A program made the translations under genes and the position numbers. Positions 1 through 8,724 of a stretch of DNA of 64,000 nt are shown here, in pieces. The stretch is from an uncultured Acidobacteriota bacterium (GTDB lineage Bacteria > Acidobacteriota > Terriglobia > Terriglobales > Acidobacteriaceae). Every line of letters starts with the position of its first letter. The stretch's first letter is position 1. Below the pieces are notes generated by a model. That model was not told where the DNA came from and searched no databases. It worked only from the letters and a program-made list of their open reading frames with translations. The stretch covers positions 146,910-210,909 of the forward strand of contig CAIQPK010000072.1 of assembly GCA_903873705.1 (NCBI GenBank). The letters run 5' to 3'.

Positions 1-880
1 TGGGGGTTTGGCCTAGCCATTCGCCGTCGGCCTGGACGTGGACGGGGGCGATGCCGTTGGGGCTGCAGTGGAGTTCGGTGGCTTCGCAGGTTTCTACGAA
101 GTAGCTTAGGCCGGGGAGGCGGGTCCAGCTGAGGGTGAACCAGGCGGGGAGGGAGATCTGGCCGGGGGGGCGGATGAGCATGAGGTGGAGATAGTCGTGG
201 TGGATGGCGGCGCCGCGGACGAGGGGGCTGAAGATGCCGCCGAGGTCGCTGACGCGGACGGCCATGACGCCAGTGATGCGGCGTCTAAGGCGCTCGCCGG
301 TGGTGAGGGTGACGTCAGCCAGGTAGGCAGGGAAGCTGCCGGTGCAGAAGAGGCGGGCGGCGTTGAGGTAGTAGGCCATGCGGCCGAGGAGCTGTTTTTC
401 GGTGCGGAGGGAAGCATACATGAGCGCGCCGTCTGGGCCGGCGCCGGCCATGAGAAGGAAGTAGCGGCTGATCTGGCCGGCGGGAGACTGGCAGGTGACG
501 TGTCCGAGGGGAACGCGTTGTGGCGTGCGTGAGAGTTGGGTGAGGGCGGCTTGCTGGGGGTCGAGGGGGATCTGGAGGTGGCGGGCGAGGACGTTGCCGC
601 TGCCGAGGGGGATGATGCCGAGGGTGGTGTGGGGGTGGAAGGCGAGGCCCTGGAGGATTTCGTGGATGGTCCCGTCGCCGCCGCAGGCGAAGATAATGTC
701 GGCTCCGCTGTCGGCGGCTTCGCGGGCCTGTTGGCCAGCGGTGCCGGGGGCGGCGGTGGGGGTGATGTCGACGGTGAGGTGATTGGCGCGGAGCGTGGTG
801 GCGATGGACTCGATGATGGCGAGGCGGTTTTGGGAGCGGCGTCCAGAGGAAGGGTTGAAGAGGAGGACGGCGCGGCGCAT
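1..880 (-). CDS. Diacylglycerol/lipid kinase family protein (3' end cut by window edge)
   Basis: Predicted cytosolic lipid kinase of the DAGK catalytic family, which phosphorylates diacylglycerol or a related lipid with ATP. About 293 residues are visible and the gene runs off the left edge. The N-terminus has the family nucleotide-binding motifs: an NPSSGR loop at residues 9-14, CGGDGT at 66-71 and PLGSGN near 90. The C-terminal half contains the typical beta-sandwich ending in a PNGIAPVHVQADGEW-like segment. The ATG at 880 is the first start that keeps the NPSSG strand at the usual distance from the N-terminus. The long overlapping minus-strand frame is Pro/Arg-rich and is a shadow. Substrate specificity cannot be told from sequence. 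Confidence 0.85.
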   Translation of the reverse strand, partial: MRRAVLLFNPSSGRRSQNRLAIIESIATTLRANHLTVDITPTAAPGTAGQQAREAADSGADIIFACGGDGTIHEILQGLAFHPHTTLGIIPLGSGNVLARHLQIPLDPQQAALTQLSRTPQRVPLGHVTCQSPAGQISRYFLLMAGAGPDGALMYASLRTEKQLLGRMAYYLNAARLFCTGSFPAYLADVTLTTGERLRRRITGVMAVRVSDLGGIFSPLVRGAAIHHDYLHLMLIRPPGQISLPAWFTLSWTRLPGLSYFVETCEATELHCSPNGIAPVHVQADGEWLGQTP

Positions 881-922
881 GGGGTGATTCTAGATGGTGT
901 GGAGCACGGGGTGTTGGGGCCG

Positions 923-967
923 CCCACCCGTGACGATGGGACCGTCACGAATGGGGCACCCGGAGTT
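923..967. repeat. Covarying hairpin repeat, copy 1
   Basis: CGTGACG pairs with CGTCACG around a 7-base loop, followed by the constant tail ATGGGGCACCCGGAG. It lies between the lipid kinase and the MBL gene. Confidence 0.75.
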
Positions 968-990
968 GTGGTGGGTTGGCTGCATACTCT

Positions 991-1026
991 CCCATGTCCG
1001 AAAATCCGGACATGGGGCACCCGGAA
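991..1026. repeat. Covarying hairpin repeat, copy 2
   Basis: CCATGTCCG and CGGACATGG form a perfect 9-bp stem, followed by GGCACCCGGA. It is a second copy only about 25 bp downstream of copy 1 but with a different stem sequence. Confidence 0.8.
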
Positions 1027-1092
1027 TGTTTGAGAGGCGGGATGTTGGTTGCTGTGAGATGGTGGTGAGGATGGACGTTCAGGGAGGTTGGC

Positions 1093-2367
1093 GTGACGGA
1101 GTGGATTAGCCGGCGGCGGTTCTTGCGGGGGTCGGTTGCGAGTGTGGCGCTGGTGGCGGCGGCGCGTGCGTGCGTGGCGCAGATGGGTGGCGCGGTGGGC
1201 GTGGGCGCTGCGTTTGAGCCGTGGCGGCGCGGGTGGCTGGATATTCACCATATTTCGACGGGGTGTGGGAACTCGGTGCTGGTGATTGCGCCGGATGGGA
1301 CATCGCTGATGATTGATGCGGGGGCGAAGTCGCCGGATGCGACGGGGGCGCAGGCGGTGGCGCGGCCGGATGCGAGCCGCAGGCCGGGGGAGTGGCTGGG
1401 GCGCTATGCGCGGCATCATCTGCGGACGACGCCGCGACAGGAGATCGATTATTTTTTTCTGACGCATCTGCATGACGACCACATGGGGACGTGCCTGCCG
1501 GGGTCGCCGATGGCGGCGGGGGGAGGGTACCGGCTGACGGGGGTGAGCGATGTGGCGGAAGTGTTGCCGCTGCGGATGATGCTCGACCGTGGGTGGCCGG
1601 ATTATGCGTATCCGGCGCCGTTCACGGATCCGAGTGCGCTGAACTATATTGCGTTTGCGCGGTCGATGGCGGGGCGTGGGGTGAAGGTGGAGGGGATAAA
1701 GGTGGGGTCGGCTGGGCAGATGGCGCTGCGGCATGAGACGGGCGCGTTCAGGGATTTTTCGGTGCGGAGTGTGGCGGCGAGTGGGCGGGTTTGGACGGGT
1801 GTTGGAGAGAAGGTGCGCGAGGTGTTTCCGGCGCTGAAGGGGCTGGCGGTAAGGGATTATCCGACGGAGAATATGTGCTCTGCGGCGGTGCGGATTGGGT
1901 ATGGCGGCTTTGCGTATTACAACGGCGGCGACCTGACCTGCGATACGGCGTTTGGGACGGAGCCGTGGCGGGATGTGGAGACGCCGGTGGCGCGGGCGGT
2001 GGGGAAGGTGAGCGTGGCGGCGCTGAATCACCATGGGTACTACGACGGGACGGGAGCGGATTTTGTGCGGGCCGTGCAGGCTCGGATATGGGTGCTGCAG
2101 AGCTGGCATGCGTCGCATCCGGCACTGGCGTCGCTGGACCGGTTGTACAGCAAGGTGCTGTATGGGGGCGATCGCGATGTGCTGGCGACGAGCCTGACGC
2201 AGGCGGCGGAGCTGGCGGACGCTCGGCTGTCGGACCGGATGCTGAGCCAGCAGGGGCATGTGGTGGTTCGGGTGGCAGGGGGGGGAAGGAGTTATGAGGT
2301 TTGTGTGCTGGATGATGGCAGGGAAGAGGGGGCGGTGAAGGGGCGGTTTGGGCCGTTTGCCAGTTAG
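1093..2367 (+). CDS. Tat-exported metallo-beta-lactamase-fold hydrolase (ComEC C-terminal-like)
   Basis: Secreted or periplasmic metallohydrolase of the MBL fold, resembling the stand-alone hydrolase domain of ComEC. The N-terminus SRRRFLRG (residues 6-13) followed by a hydrophobic stretch ending near VAQ is a twin-arginine signal, which supports the GTG start at 1093. Metal-binding motif HLHDDH sits at residues 125-130, preceded by the ISTGCGNSVLVIAPDGTSLMID strand pair usual in this group. A later NHHG supplies another likely ligand. Length is 424 aa. The substrate is unknown; a nuclease or phosphodiesterase is possible by family analogy. It stands alone between repeat-rich gaps. Confidence 0.8.
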   Translation: MTEWISRRRFLRGSVASVALVAAARACVAQMGGAVGVGAAFEPWRRGWLDIHHISTGCGNSVLVIAPDGTSLMIDAGAKSPDATGAQAVARPDASRRPGEWLGRYARHHLRTTPRQEIDYFFLTHLHDDHMGTCLPGSPMAAGGGYRLTGVSDVAEVLPLRMMLDRGWPDYAYPAPFTDPSALNYIAFARSMAGRGVKVEGIKVGSAGQMALRHETGAFRDFSVRSVAASGRVWTGVGEKVREVFPALKGLAVRDYPTENMCSAAVRIGYGGFAYYNGGDLTCDTAFGTEPWRDVETPVARAVGKVSVAALNHHGYYDGTGADFVRAVQARIWVLQSWHASHPALASLDRLYSKVLYGGDRDVLATSLTQAAELADARLSDRMLSQQGHVVVRVAGGGRSYEVCVLDDGREEGAVKGRFGPFAS

Positions 2368-2396
2368 GGTTTTCGGTGGTTCGTGTAGGACCGTTC

Positions 2397-2427
2397 CCAT
2401 GTCCGAGAATACGGACATGGGGCACCC
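2397..2427. repeat. Covarying hairpin repeat, copy 3
   Basis: CCATGTCCG / CGGACATGG stem with loop AGAATA, then GGCACCC. It is followed about 30 bp later by a family-2 repeat. Confidence 0.8.
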
Positions 2428-2453
2428 CTCAGCAAAGGCGCTGCCAGCAAAAC

Positions 2454-2483
2454 GCAGATCCTTCGCTTCGCTCAGGATGACAA
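2454..2483. repeat. Family-2 repeat (ATCC...GGAT GACA)
   Basis: GATCCTTCGCTTCGCTCAGG followed by ATGACA. The ATCC and GGAT ends pair. It lies just downstream of the pepA stop codon. Confidence 0.7.
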
Positions 2484-2499
2484 TGGCAAAAATAGTTCG

Positions 2500-4041
2500 T
2501 TAGCTGGCGTAGCTGTTGACCCACTCGACGAGGGAGCGGACTGCGATGCCGGTGGGGCCTTTGGATTGCCAGGCTTTGGATTCGTCCATCCAGGCGGTGC
2601 CGGCGATGTCGAGGTGGATCCAGGGGGTATCGCCGACGAATTCCTTGAGGAACATGGCGGCGGTGATGGCTCCGCCGTAGCGGGAGCCGCCGGTGTTCAT
2701 GATGTCGGCTATCTGGGACTTGATCTGGTCGCGGTAGTCGTCGGTGCAGGGCATGCGCCAGAACTTTTCGCCGGAGGTGGCGAGGCCGTCCATGAAGTGC
2801 TGGGTGGCGTCATCGCAGTTGGAGAAGAGGCCGGCGTTGAGGAGGCCGAGTGCGACGCCGATGGCTCCGGTGAGGGTGGCGGCGTTGATGAGGTGGGTGG
2901 CGCCGAGGGTTTTGGCGTAGTGAAGGCCGTCGGCGAGGACGAGGCGGCCTTCGGCGTCGGTGTTCATGATTTCGATGGTCTTGCCGGACATGGCGGTGAT
3001 AACGTCGCCGGGTTTGAAGGCTTTGCCGTCGGGCATGTTTTCAGCGGAGCAGACGATGGAGATGACGCGCACGTTGGGCTTGAGGTGGGCGATGGCGCGC
3101 ATGGCCCCGATCATGGCGGCGGCTCCGCCCATGTCGTACTTCATCTTGTCCATGTTGTCGGCGGGCTTGATGGAGATGCCGCCGGTATCGAAGGTGATGC
3201 CTTTACCGACGAGGGCGAGGACGGGGCCGTCGGGTTTAGGGTTCGCGGGCTCGTAGCGGAGGATGATCAGGGCGGGGGGTTCGGCGGAGCCCTGGGCTAC
3301 GGCGGCGAGTGCACCCATTTTGAGCTCGTTGATCTTGTCCCAGCCATGGACCTCGCATTGCAGGCCGGAGTCGGCGGCCATGGCGGCGGTGCGATTGCCT
3401 AGCTCGGTGGGAGTGAGGACGTTGCCGGGTTCGTTGATGAGTTCGCGGGCGAAGTTCTGGGAGGCGGCGATGATGAGGCCGGCGTCGAAGCCGTGCTGCA
3501 TTTCGGCCTGGGACTTTTTGTCGTCTTCGCGGGCGGCGCAGGTGAAGGAGTGGACGCTGAGGTCTTTGCGGTCGGAGCGATAGATGTCGATGTCGTACTC
3601 GGCGAGGACGACGCCTTCGGCGATGGCGCGGGCGGTGAGGTCGCAGGGGAGCGAATCCATGTGCTCGTCGGAGAGCGCTTTGTCTTCGGGGAAGGCGATG
3701 GCGAGGTCACGAATGGCGCGAGGCTTGGCGAAGCGGACGGCGGTGCCGGCGCCTTTGCGGACCTCGTGTATGGAGAGCGTTTTGGCTTTGCCGAGGCCGA
3801 TGATGAGGAGGCGCTCGGCTTTGACGCCGGCGGGGGCGTGGAGGAGAAGTGTCTCGGCGAGGCCGGCCTTGAACTCGCCGCTGGCGATCCAGGGGGCGGC
3901 GGCGTTGGCGATCGCGTCGGAGGTGGAGAGCAGTGCGGGGTGCGGGTCGGCGTCCTTGCCCGTCGAAATGTCCACGGCGAAGACGGCGAGGAGCGGCGTG
4001 GCGGCGGTGGCGGGGTCGAGGAAGGCGAGGGTAGTGTTCAC
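2500..4041 (-). CDS. pepA: Leucyl aminopeptidase (M17 family)
   Basis: Cytosolic, hexameric, two-metal aminopeptidase that removes N-terminal residues from peptides during protein turnover. The C-terminal catalytic domain is intact. It shows VGKGITFDTGG with the active-site lysine and an aspartate ligand, the KYDMGGAA segment, and the signature NTDAEGRLVLADGL carrying Asp/Glu ligands and the catalytic Arg. The N-terminal macro-like domain (about 1-170) is also complete. At 513 aa the length is normal for M17. The ATG at 4041 is followed directly by a plausible N-terminus. It is monocistronic, between repeats on both sides. Confidence in the family is very high; DNA-binding roles known for E. 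coli PepA cannot be inferred here. Confidence 0.95.
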   Translation of the reverse strand: MNTTLAFLDPATAATPLLAVFAVDISTGKDADPHPALLSTSDAIANAAAPWIASGEFKAGLAETLLLHAPAGVKAERLLIIGLGKAKTLSIHEVRKGAGTAVRFAKPRAIRDLAIAFPEDKALSDEHMDSLPCDLTARAIAEGVVLAEYDIDIYRSDRKDLSVHSFTCAAREDDKKSQAEMQHGFDAGLIIAASQNFARELINEPGNVLTPTELGNRTAAMAADSGLQCEVHGWDKINELKMGALAAVAQGSAEPPALIILRYEPANPKPDGPVLALVGKGITFDTGGISIKPADNMDKMKYDMGGAAAMIGAMRAIAHLKPNVRVISIVCSAENMPDGKAFKPGDVITAMSGKTIEIMNTDAEGRLVLADGLHYAKTLGATHLINAATLTGAIGVALGLLNAGLFSNCDDATQHFMDGLATSGEKFWRMPCTDDYRDQIKSQIADIMNTGGSRYGGAITAAMFLKEFVGDTPWIHLDIAGTAWMDESKAWQSKGPTGIAVRSLVEWVNSYAS

Positions 4042-4064
4042 AGGTACATGGTAACGCTGGAGGG

Positions 4065-4103
4065 GCAGCGAGTCAGCAAGTCAGCGCGTCAGCGAGGCAG
4101 CAA
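4065..4103. repeat. Tandem octamer run (AGTCAGCG-like)
   Basis: About five degenerate copies of an AGTCAGCR unit directly upstream of pepA. A related run lies at 8725-8763. Confidence 0.7.
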
Positions 4104-4130
4104 AATGCTGGATGGGCGGGAATTGTGTGA

Positions 4131-4604
4131 CTATTGGCAGTTTTTCCTGGCGATGTAGTCGGCGAGCTTGTTTTTGGCGTCCATGCTGGCTAGGTCGCTG
4201 AGGGTTTTGTCTTTGGCGTCGGGTTCCTGGCGGAGGATGGCGGCGTAGCCTTTGAGGACACTGTGGAGAGCGTAGAGGCTGGTTCCCTGTGAGTCGGTCT
4301 TGCCGGATTCGACCTGATAGGTTGCAGCGCCGAGGAGGTAGAGGCGGCGAATCTGCTGGCGGTAGGTGTACCTGGAGTCGCTGAAGTCCTGGAGGAGTTC
4401 CGGGCAGACTTTGACGCGGAAGTCCGAGACGGCGATGTTGGCGACGGTGAGGGTGGCATCGTGGTCGGCGTCGTCGTCGAGTGGGGCGGTTTCGTATTTG
4501 TGGGTGACTTCGGCCCAGTGCTTGTGCTCGTCGGTGGGAGTGGGGTTCTGGGCGGCGAGGGTGGTGGTGAGGAGGAGGGTGAGAATTGTGGGCCGGATGG
4601 TCAT
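4131..4604 (-). CDS. Small secreted hypothetical protein
   Basis: 157-aa protein with a cleavable signal peptide (MTIRPTILTLLLTTTLAAQ) and no recognised domain. The mature part is hydrophilic and helical, with two cysteines (VCPELL and the C-terminal KNCQ) that could form a periplasmic disulphide. I chose the ATG at 4604 because the signal peptide begins there. An in-frame extension upstream to 4841 would translate repeat DNA with no coding character. It is followed by SmpB on the same strand, but the gap on that side is filled with hairpin repeats, so co-transcription is unlikely. Function unknown. Confidence 0.6.
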   Translation of the reverse strand: MTIRPTILTLLLTTTLAAQNPTPTDEHKHWAEVTHKYETAPLDDDADHDATLTVANIAVSDFRVKVCPELLQDFSDSRYTYRQQIRRLYLLGAATYQVESGKTDSQGTSLYALHSVLKGYAAILRQEPDAKDKTLSDLASMDAKNKLADYIARKNCQ

Positions 4605-4655
4605 GGTCGGTGCCTCACGAGGGATGATACGCGGTGGGGCGGAGGGTGTGCGAGG

Positions 4656-4702
4656 CCACGCATCGCGCGAAAGGATGTGCGATGAATGGGGTACCCGGGG
4701 GT
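4656..4702. repeat. Covarying hairpin repeat, copy 4
   Basis: CATCGC (4661-4666) pairs with GCGATG (4679-4684). The tail is AATGGGGTACCCGG. The stem sequence differs from copies 1-3 but still pairs. Confidence 0.65.
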
Positions 4703-4715
4703 TGTTGCCTGCCAT

Positions 4716-4794
4716 TCGGGAAAGCGATCGCGCTTTGCGCGATACCCCACCCTTTCGCAAAGGGCGCGAAAGGATGGGCCACCCGGAGTTGTGG
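4716..4794. repeat. Covarying hairpin repeat, copy 5, with upstream GCGC hairpin module
   Basis: An upstream module (GCGATCGCGCTTTGCGCGAT, 4721-4740) precedes CCCAC, then the stem CCTTTCGC (4751-4758) / GCGAAAGG (4766-4773), then ATGGGCCACCCGGAG and TTGTGG. The same upstream module recurs at copies near 46.33 and 48.84 kb. Confidence 0.75.
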
Positions 4795-4810
4795 CGCTGC
4801 GAACGAGAAG

Positions 4811-4841
4811 CAAATTCCTTCGCTGCGCTGCGGGATGACAA
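4811..4841. repeat. Family-2 repeat
   Basis: ATTCC ... GGGAT pairing ends around TTCGCTGCGCTGC, then GACAA. It directly follows the covarying hairpin copy 5, suggesting a composite element. Confidence 0.7.
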
Positions 4842-4874
4842 CTCTAAAAAGTATTTGGCATGACGAAGGAAAGA

Positions 4875-5417
4875 TTAGCGGCGCTGGGAGCGGGCTACGG
4901 CGGCTTTGGCTTCGTTGTCGGCTTCGCGTTTGCGTTCGGTGGCGCGCTTGTCCCAGTCTTGTTTGCCTTTGGCCAGGGCTAGTTCGCATTTGACGCGGCC
5001 GTTTTTGAAGTAGAGGCGGACCGGGATCAAGGTGTAGCCCTTCTGGCGGGTGAGGGCGTTCAGTTTTTCTATTTCCTTGCGGTGGAGGAGGAGCTTGCGG
5101 GTGCGCGTTTCTTCGTGGTTGTAGATGTTGCCGTGGGTGAAGTGCCCGATATGGAGGTTGAGCAGGAAGGCTTCGCCGTCTTTGAGGAGACCGTAGGCGT
5201 CTTTGAGGTTGGCCTTGCCTTCGCGGATGCTCTTGACCTCGGTGCCGCGGAGGGCGATGCCGGCTTCTACCTTGTCGGAGAGGAAGTAGTTGAAGCTGGC
5301 CGAGCGGTTGAAGGCGGCGTCGCGGTTGCCGGTGGCGACGGGGTCGCGGTCCTTGGCCTTCACCACAGGTTTGTTCTGGGTGGTGGGGACGGTCGGGTTG
5401 GAGAGGGAGCGAGCCAT
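4875..5417 (-). CDS. smpB: SsrA-binding protein SmpB
   Basis: RNA-binding partner of tmRNA in trans-translation, rescuing stalled ribosomes. The OB-fold core is clear: ASFNYFLSDKVEAGIALRGTEVKSIREGKANLKDAY, then FLLNLHIGHFTHGN and the RKLLLHRKEI segment, and GYTLIPVRLYFKNGRVKCELALAKGK. It ends in a basic tail (DWDKRATERKREADNEAK...) that enters the mRNA channel. At 180 aa it has roughly 35 extra, low-complexity N-terminal residues compared with the usual ~155-160 aa. An internal start is possible, but the ATG at 5417 is the only upstream one. The tmRNA gene itself is not in the window. Confidence 0.95.
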   Translation of the reverse strand: MARSLSNPTVPTTQNKPVVKAKDRDPVATGNRDAAFNRSASFNYFLSDKVEAGIALRGTEVKSIREGKANLKDAYGLLKDGEAFLLNLHIGHFTHGNIYNHEETRTRKLLLHRKEIEKLNALTRQKGYTLIPVRLYFKNGRVKCELALAKGKQDWDKRATERKREADNEAKAAVARSQRR

Positions 5418-5420
5418 GGA

Positions 5421-5454
5421 AGTCAGAGATTAGAGATTAGAAATTAGAGATTAA
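5421..5454. repeat. Tandem heptamer run (AGAGATT)
   Basis: Four near-perfect AGAGATT units (one AGAAATT) within 4 bp upstream of the smpB start codon, so they occupy the 5' untranslated region. A sister run is at 10556-10588. Confidence 0.75.
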
Positions 5455-5793
5455 CGACGCGTATGCCGGAAGTTTGATGCTAGCAGACGGTGTTTGGATG
5501 AAACGGTATGGGGTGGGGTGCGTCCAAACGGGGAGAAGAGAAACAGCGACGGCAGGTTTTGACTGCGAGGCGGCGTGACGGCCGCTCGCGGATGACGTTT
5601 GGGATGAGTGTAGTTTGCGGAGAAGTCGGTGACACGAATGGTATTATCGAAGCAGCCCGACCAGAAGCTCGAGAGCCTGCAGGAAGCCGCACGACAGCCC
5701 GATGTGAACGTCGATGGGGTGGCCGGTAGAGGGTTTTTTGAGTTGAGGCGAACCGAGTCAACGGTGGCGGGCGCAGGGGAGCGGGACTCACGC
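5455..5793. other. Divergent intergenic region between smpB and secretin
   Basis: About 340 bp with no convincing gene. An open frame from 5629 joins the secretin in frame, but I see no coding character or signal peptide before 5794. It must hold the promoters for smpB and the secretion block. I cannot assign -10/-35 boxes with confidence. Confidence 0.5.
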
Positions 5794-8208
5794 ATGTCGT
5801 CAAGCAGGATCGGTCGCGCCAGCGCGTTTTCGCACTTTACTTCACCGTTTATCCGCCGGGCTTTTGGCGCGATGTTGATGGTCCTGGCGTTGGCGGGTGT
5901 GGCCGCGAAGGCGCAGTCGGCTGGAACGTGGAACAAGCGCGGTGTGCAGGCTGAGGCGCGCGAGGATTTTGACGCGGCGTTTGAAGCTTATCGGCAAGCG
6001 CACCTGAAGAAGCCTAACGACATGCGTTACAAGACGCATTACGAGCGGCTGCGCTTCCAGGCGGCTAACCAGCATGTGGACCGCGGACGCGTGCTTCGGC
6101 AGTCGGGCGACTCAGGGGGCGCGATCAACGAGTTTGCACGGGCGCTGCAGATTGATCCGGGCAACCAGGCGGCAGCGCAGGAGCTGCAGACGACCGACAA
6201 GCCGACGCCGGGAGCGGCTCCGGGGCAGCCCGGGACGGTGGTTGGGCCGGGGTCGGTGGAGCAGACGCCTCACCAGGCTGATGTGCAGCGCGAGATCAAC
6301 GGCATGGGATCGCCGGTGGTGTTGCAGGCGGTGTCGAATGACCCGATTACGCTGCACATGGTGGAAGATGTCAAGGTGATTTACCAGGCCGTAGGCAAGG
6401 CGGCCGGGCTGAATGTGCTGTTCGACCCGGACTATACGTCGAAGCGCATCCCGGTGGATCTGACGAGCGTTTCGCTGCCTGACGCGTTGCGGATTATCGG
6501 CACGCTTTCGGGGACGTTCTGGAAGCCGGTGACGAGCAACACGATTTTTGTGGCGCAGAACAATCGGACGAAGCGGACCGACCTGGAAGACCTGTCGGTG
6601 CAGACGTTCTACCTGACCAATGCGGCACAGCAGAACGATGCGAACGAAATCCTGATCACGCTGCGCAATATTCTGGACCCGAGCATCAAGGTTTACCTGG
6701 TGGCCAGCCAGAATGCGATCATCATGCGGGCGACGACCGACCAGCTCATTCTCGCTGAGAAGATCATCAACGACCTGGACCGCACACGGCCGGAGGTGGT
6801 GATCGATGTCGCGGTGCTGGAGGTGAACCGGCAGAAGGAGCGCAACCTTGGCATCACGCTGCCGACGAGCTTTGGGCTGACGCCGCAGGTGAGCAACGGG
6901 ACGACGACCAACGGAACGGGCAGTGGAACGACGAGCGGGTCGTCGACGACGACCAACCTGACGCTGAATAATCTGGCGAACATCAACGCCACGAATTTTG
7001 CCGTGAATGTGACCGGCGGAACGGTGAATGCGCTGCTGTCGGACTCGGACACGCGCATTCTGCAGAACCCGCGCATACGTGCGACGGATGGACAGCGGGC
7101 GACGCTGAAGATTGGATCGAAGATACCGGTGGCGACGGGGTCGTATAACGCGGGTGTGTCGACCGGCGTGGCGAACATCGGTGTGCAGACGCAGTTTACG
7201 TACCTGGATGTGGGCGTGAATATCGACGTGACGCCGACAGTGCATTACGACCGCGAAATTACGCTGAAGCTGAAGATTGAAGTGTCGTCGCAGAGTGGTA
7301 CGGTGACGATTTCCAGCGTTTCGGAGCCGATCATTTCGCAGCGCGTGATTGAGCAGGTGATCCAGTTGAAGGACGGCGAGCCGTCGATCCTGGCGGGGAT
7401 TCTTCAGAAGCAGGACAACAAGACGACAACCGGGACGCCCGGGCTGGGTGAAATTCCGTTCTTGAAGTATTTCTTTTCGAGCAACGACAAGGTGCAGTCG
7501 CAGGATGAGATTGTGTTCCTGCTGATTCCGCACATTGTGCGTGAGTCTATTATTACGGACCAGAACACGCGGGCAATTTATACGGGGACGAGCCAGTCGA
7601 TCGAGCTGCTGCACACGGCGGATTCTCAGGCTCCGGCGCGGGCTCTGAATCCGGCTCCGACGGCTACCCAGGCGACGTCGGCTGCGAATGCTGCTTCGGC
7701 GATGGTGGGGCAGATGGCGGCGCAGGCTCAGCCGCTGCCGGCTCCCGTGGCGGGCACTCCGGCGCCGGCTGCTGCGGCTTCTACGGGTGGGATGGCCCCG
7801 CTGAATGTGACGATTGTGCCGGGATCGGTGGCGCAGACTGTTGGCGCTACGTTCCAGGTGGCCGTGATGTTGTCGAATGCGAAGGACCTTTCTTCGGTTC
7901 CGCTGCAGATGCACTTCGATCCGCGGGTGCTGGCGCTGGTGAATGTGGACTCGGGCGAGTTGCTGGGGCGTGACGGCCAGGCTGTGGCGCTGGTGCATCG
8001 CGATGAGGGCAATGGACAGGTGACGATTTCGGCTTCGCGGCCGCCGAGCACGAAGGGTGTCGACGGGCAGGGAACGCTGTGCACGCTGACGTTCAAGGCT
8101 ATTTCGGCGGGGGATTCTCCGCTGACGCTGATGAAGGTGGGCGCGAAGGATTCGAGTCAGAACAACCTGCCGACGGTTGGCAACCAGTCCGTTGTGCATG
8201 TGAAGTAA
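5794..8208 (+). CDS. Secretin (GspD/PilQ family) with N-terminal TPRs and C-terminal cohesin domain
   Basis: Outer-membrane secretin, the ring channel of a type II secretion or type IV pilus-like machine. The ATG at 5794 begins an N-terminus with signal peptide (hydrophobic AFGAMLMVLALAGVAAKAQS, about 23-42). TPR-like helices follow (45-130), then an STN/N0 domain (about 190-280) and secretin N-domain (about 285-360). The secretin core (about 410-600) includes the motif VPxxTGS-like IPVATGSYN and ends with GTPGLGEIPFLKYFFSS...QDEIVFLLIPHIV. After an Ala/Pro-rich linker comes a cohesin-type beta-sandwich (about 680-800; LNVTIVPGSVAQTVGATFQV ... GTLCTLTFKAI). TPRs plus a cohesin on one secretin is an acidobacterial-type architecture. 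Two pseudopilin genes follow at short spacing, so an operon is likely. Confidence 0.9.
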   Translation: MSSSRIGRASAFSHFTSPFIRRAFGAMLMVLALAGVAAKAQSAGTWNKRGVQAEAREDFDAAFEAYRQAHLKKPNDMRYKTHYERLRFQAANQHVDRGRVLRQSGDSGGAINEFARALQIDPGNQAAAQELQTTDKPTPGAAPGQPGTVVGPGSVEQTPHQADVQREINGMGSPVVLQAVSNDPITLHMVEDVKVIYQAVGKAAGLNVLFDPDYTSKRIPVDLTSVSLPDALRIIGTLSGTFWKPVTSNTIFVAQNNRTKRTDLEDLSVQTFYLTNAAQQNDANEILITLRNILDPSIKVYLVASQNAIIMRATTDQLILAEKIINDLDRTRPEVVIDVAVLEVNRQKERNLGITLPTSFGLTPQVSNGTTTNGTGSGTTSGSSTTTNLTLNNLANINATNFAVNVTGGTVNALLSDSDTRILQNPRIRATDGQRATLKIGSKIPVATGSYNAGVSTGVANIGVQTQFTYLDVGVNIDVTPTVHYDREITLKLKIEVSSQSGTVTISSVSEPIISQRVIEQVIQLKDGEPSILAGILQKQDNKTTTGTPGLGEIPFLKYFFSSNDKVQSQDEIVFLLIPHIVRESIITDQNTRAIYTGTSQSIELLHTADSQAPARALNPAPTATQATSAANAASAMVGQMAAQAQPLPAPVAGTPAPAAAASTGGMAPLNVTIVPGSVAQTVGATFQVAVMLSNAKDLSSVPLQMHFDPRVLALVNVDSGELLGRDGQAVALVHRDEGNGQVTISASRPPSTKGVDGQGTLCTLTFKAISAGDSPLTLMKVGAKDSSQNNLPTVGNQSVVHVK

Positions 8209-8222
8209 AGGCTGGCGGAGAG

Positions 8223-8723
8223 ATGACTTGGGCCATTGCCAAAGCGAAGACGGAGACGGGCAGGCGTAAGGCGCTGCGACCGGGTGAGGCCGGGCTGACG
8301 CTGATCGAGCTGATTATTGTGGTGACGATCATGGGGATACTGGCTACGGCTTCTATCCCGGTGGTGAAGTTTGAGGTGAAACGGAGCAAGGAGCGCGCGC
8401 TGCGGCAGGATCTGTGGGAGATGCGACGGGCGATTGATGCTTATAAGGATGCGGCGGACAAGGGCGGCATCCAGACCAAGGCCGACTCGAACAACTATCC
8501 GCCCGACCTGCAGACGCTGGTGGATGGGGTGGATATCAGCTCGAAGCATGTGCGGTTTTTGCGGCGGATTCCAGTAGACCCGATGACGAATGGGACGGAG
8601 TGGGGCCTGCGGTCGAACCAGGATGATGCGGATTCGGATTCTTTTGGCGGACAGAACGTTTACGACGTCTATACAAAGAGCCAGGGAACGGCGCTGGACG
8701 GGTCAAAGTACAACGAATGGTAG
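8223..8723 (+). CDS. Type II secretion pseudopilin (GspG-like)
   Basis: 166-aa pseudopilin with a class III prepilin signal: basic leader ...RPGEAG, then LTLIELIIVVTIMGILATASIPV, with Glu at +5 of the cleaved protein and the hydrophobic helix that packs into the fibre. A central segment (PPDLQTLVDG ... RRIPVDPMTN) matches the GspG major pseudopilin pattern. The ATG at 8223 has GGAGAG just upstream and lies 14 bp after the secretin stop, indicating one transcript. Presumed to assemble in the inner membrane after cleavage by a prepilin peptidase not encoded here. Confidence 0.88.
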   Translation: MTWAIAKAKTETGRRKALRPGEAGLTLIELIIVVTIMGILATASIPVVKFEVKRSKERALRQDLWEMRRAIDAYKDAADKGGIQTKADSNNYPPDLQTLVDGVDISSKHVRFLRRIPVDPMTNGTEWGLRSNQDDADSDSFGGQNVYDVYTKSQGTALDGSKYNEW

Positions 8724-8724
8724 G

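Noticed and set aside
106..2418. A 770-residue open frame on the minus strand
   Set aside because: Pro/Arg/Ser-rich with no fold. It overlaps a real lipid kinase in another frame of the same strand and the MBL gene on the other strand. It is a GC-bias shadow.
6112..8199. Long minus-strand frame opposite the secretin (695 aa)
   Set aside because: Arg/His-rich shadow of the secretin gene, with no motif.
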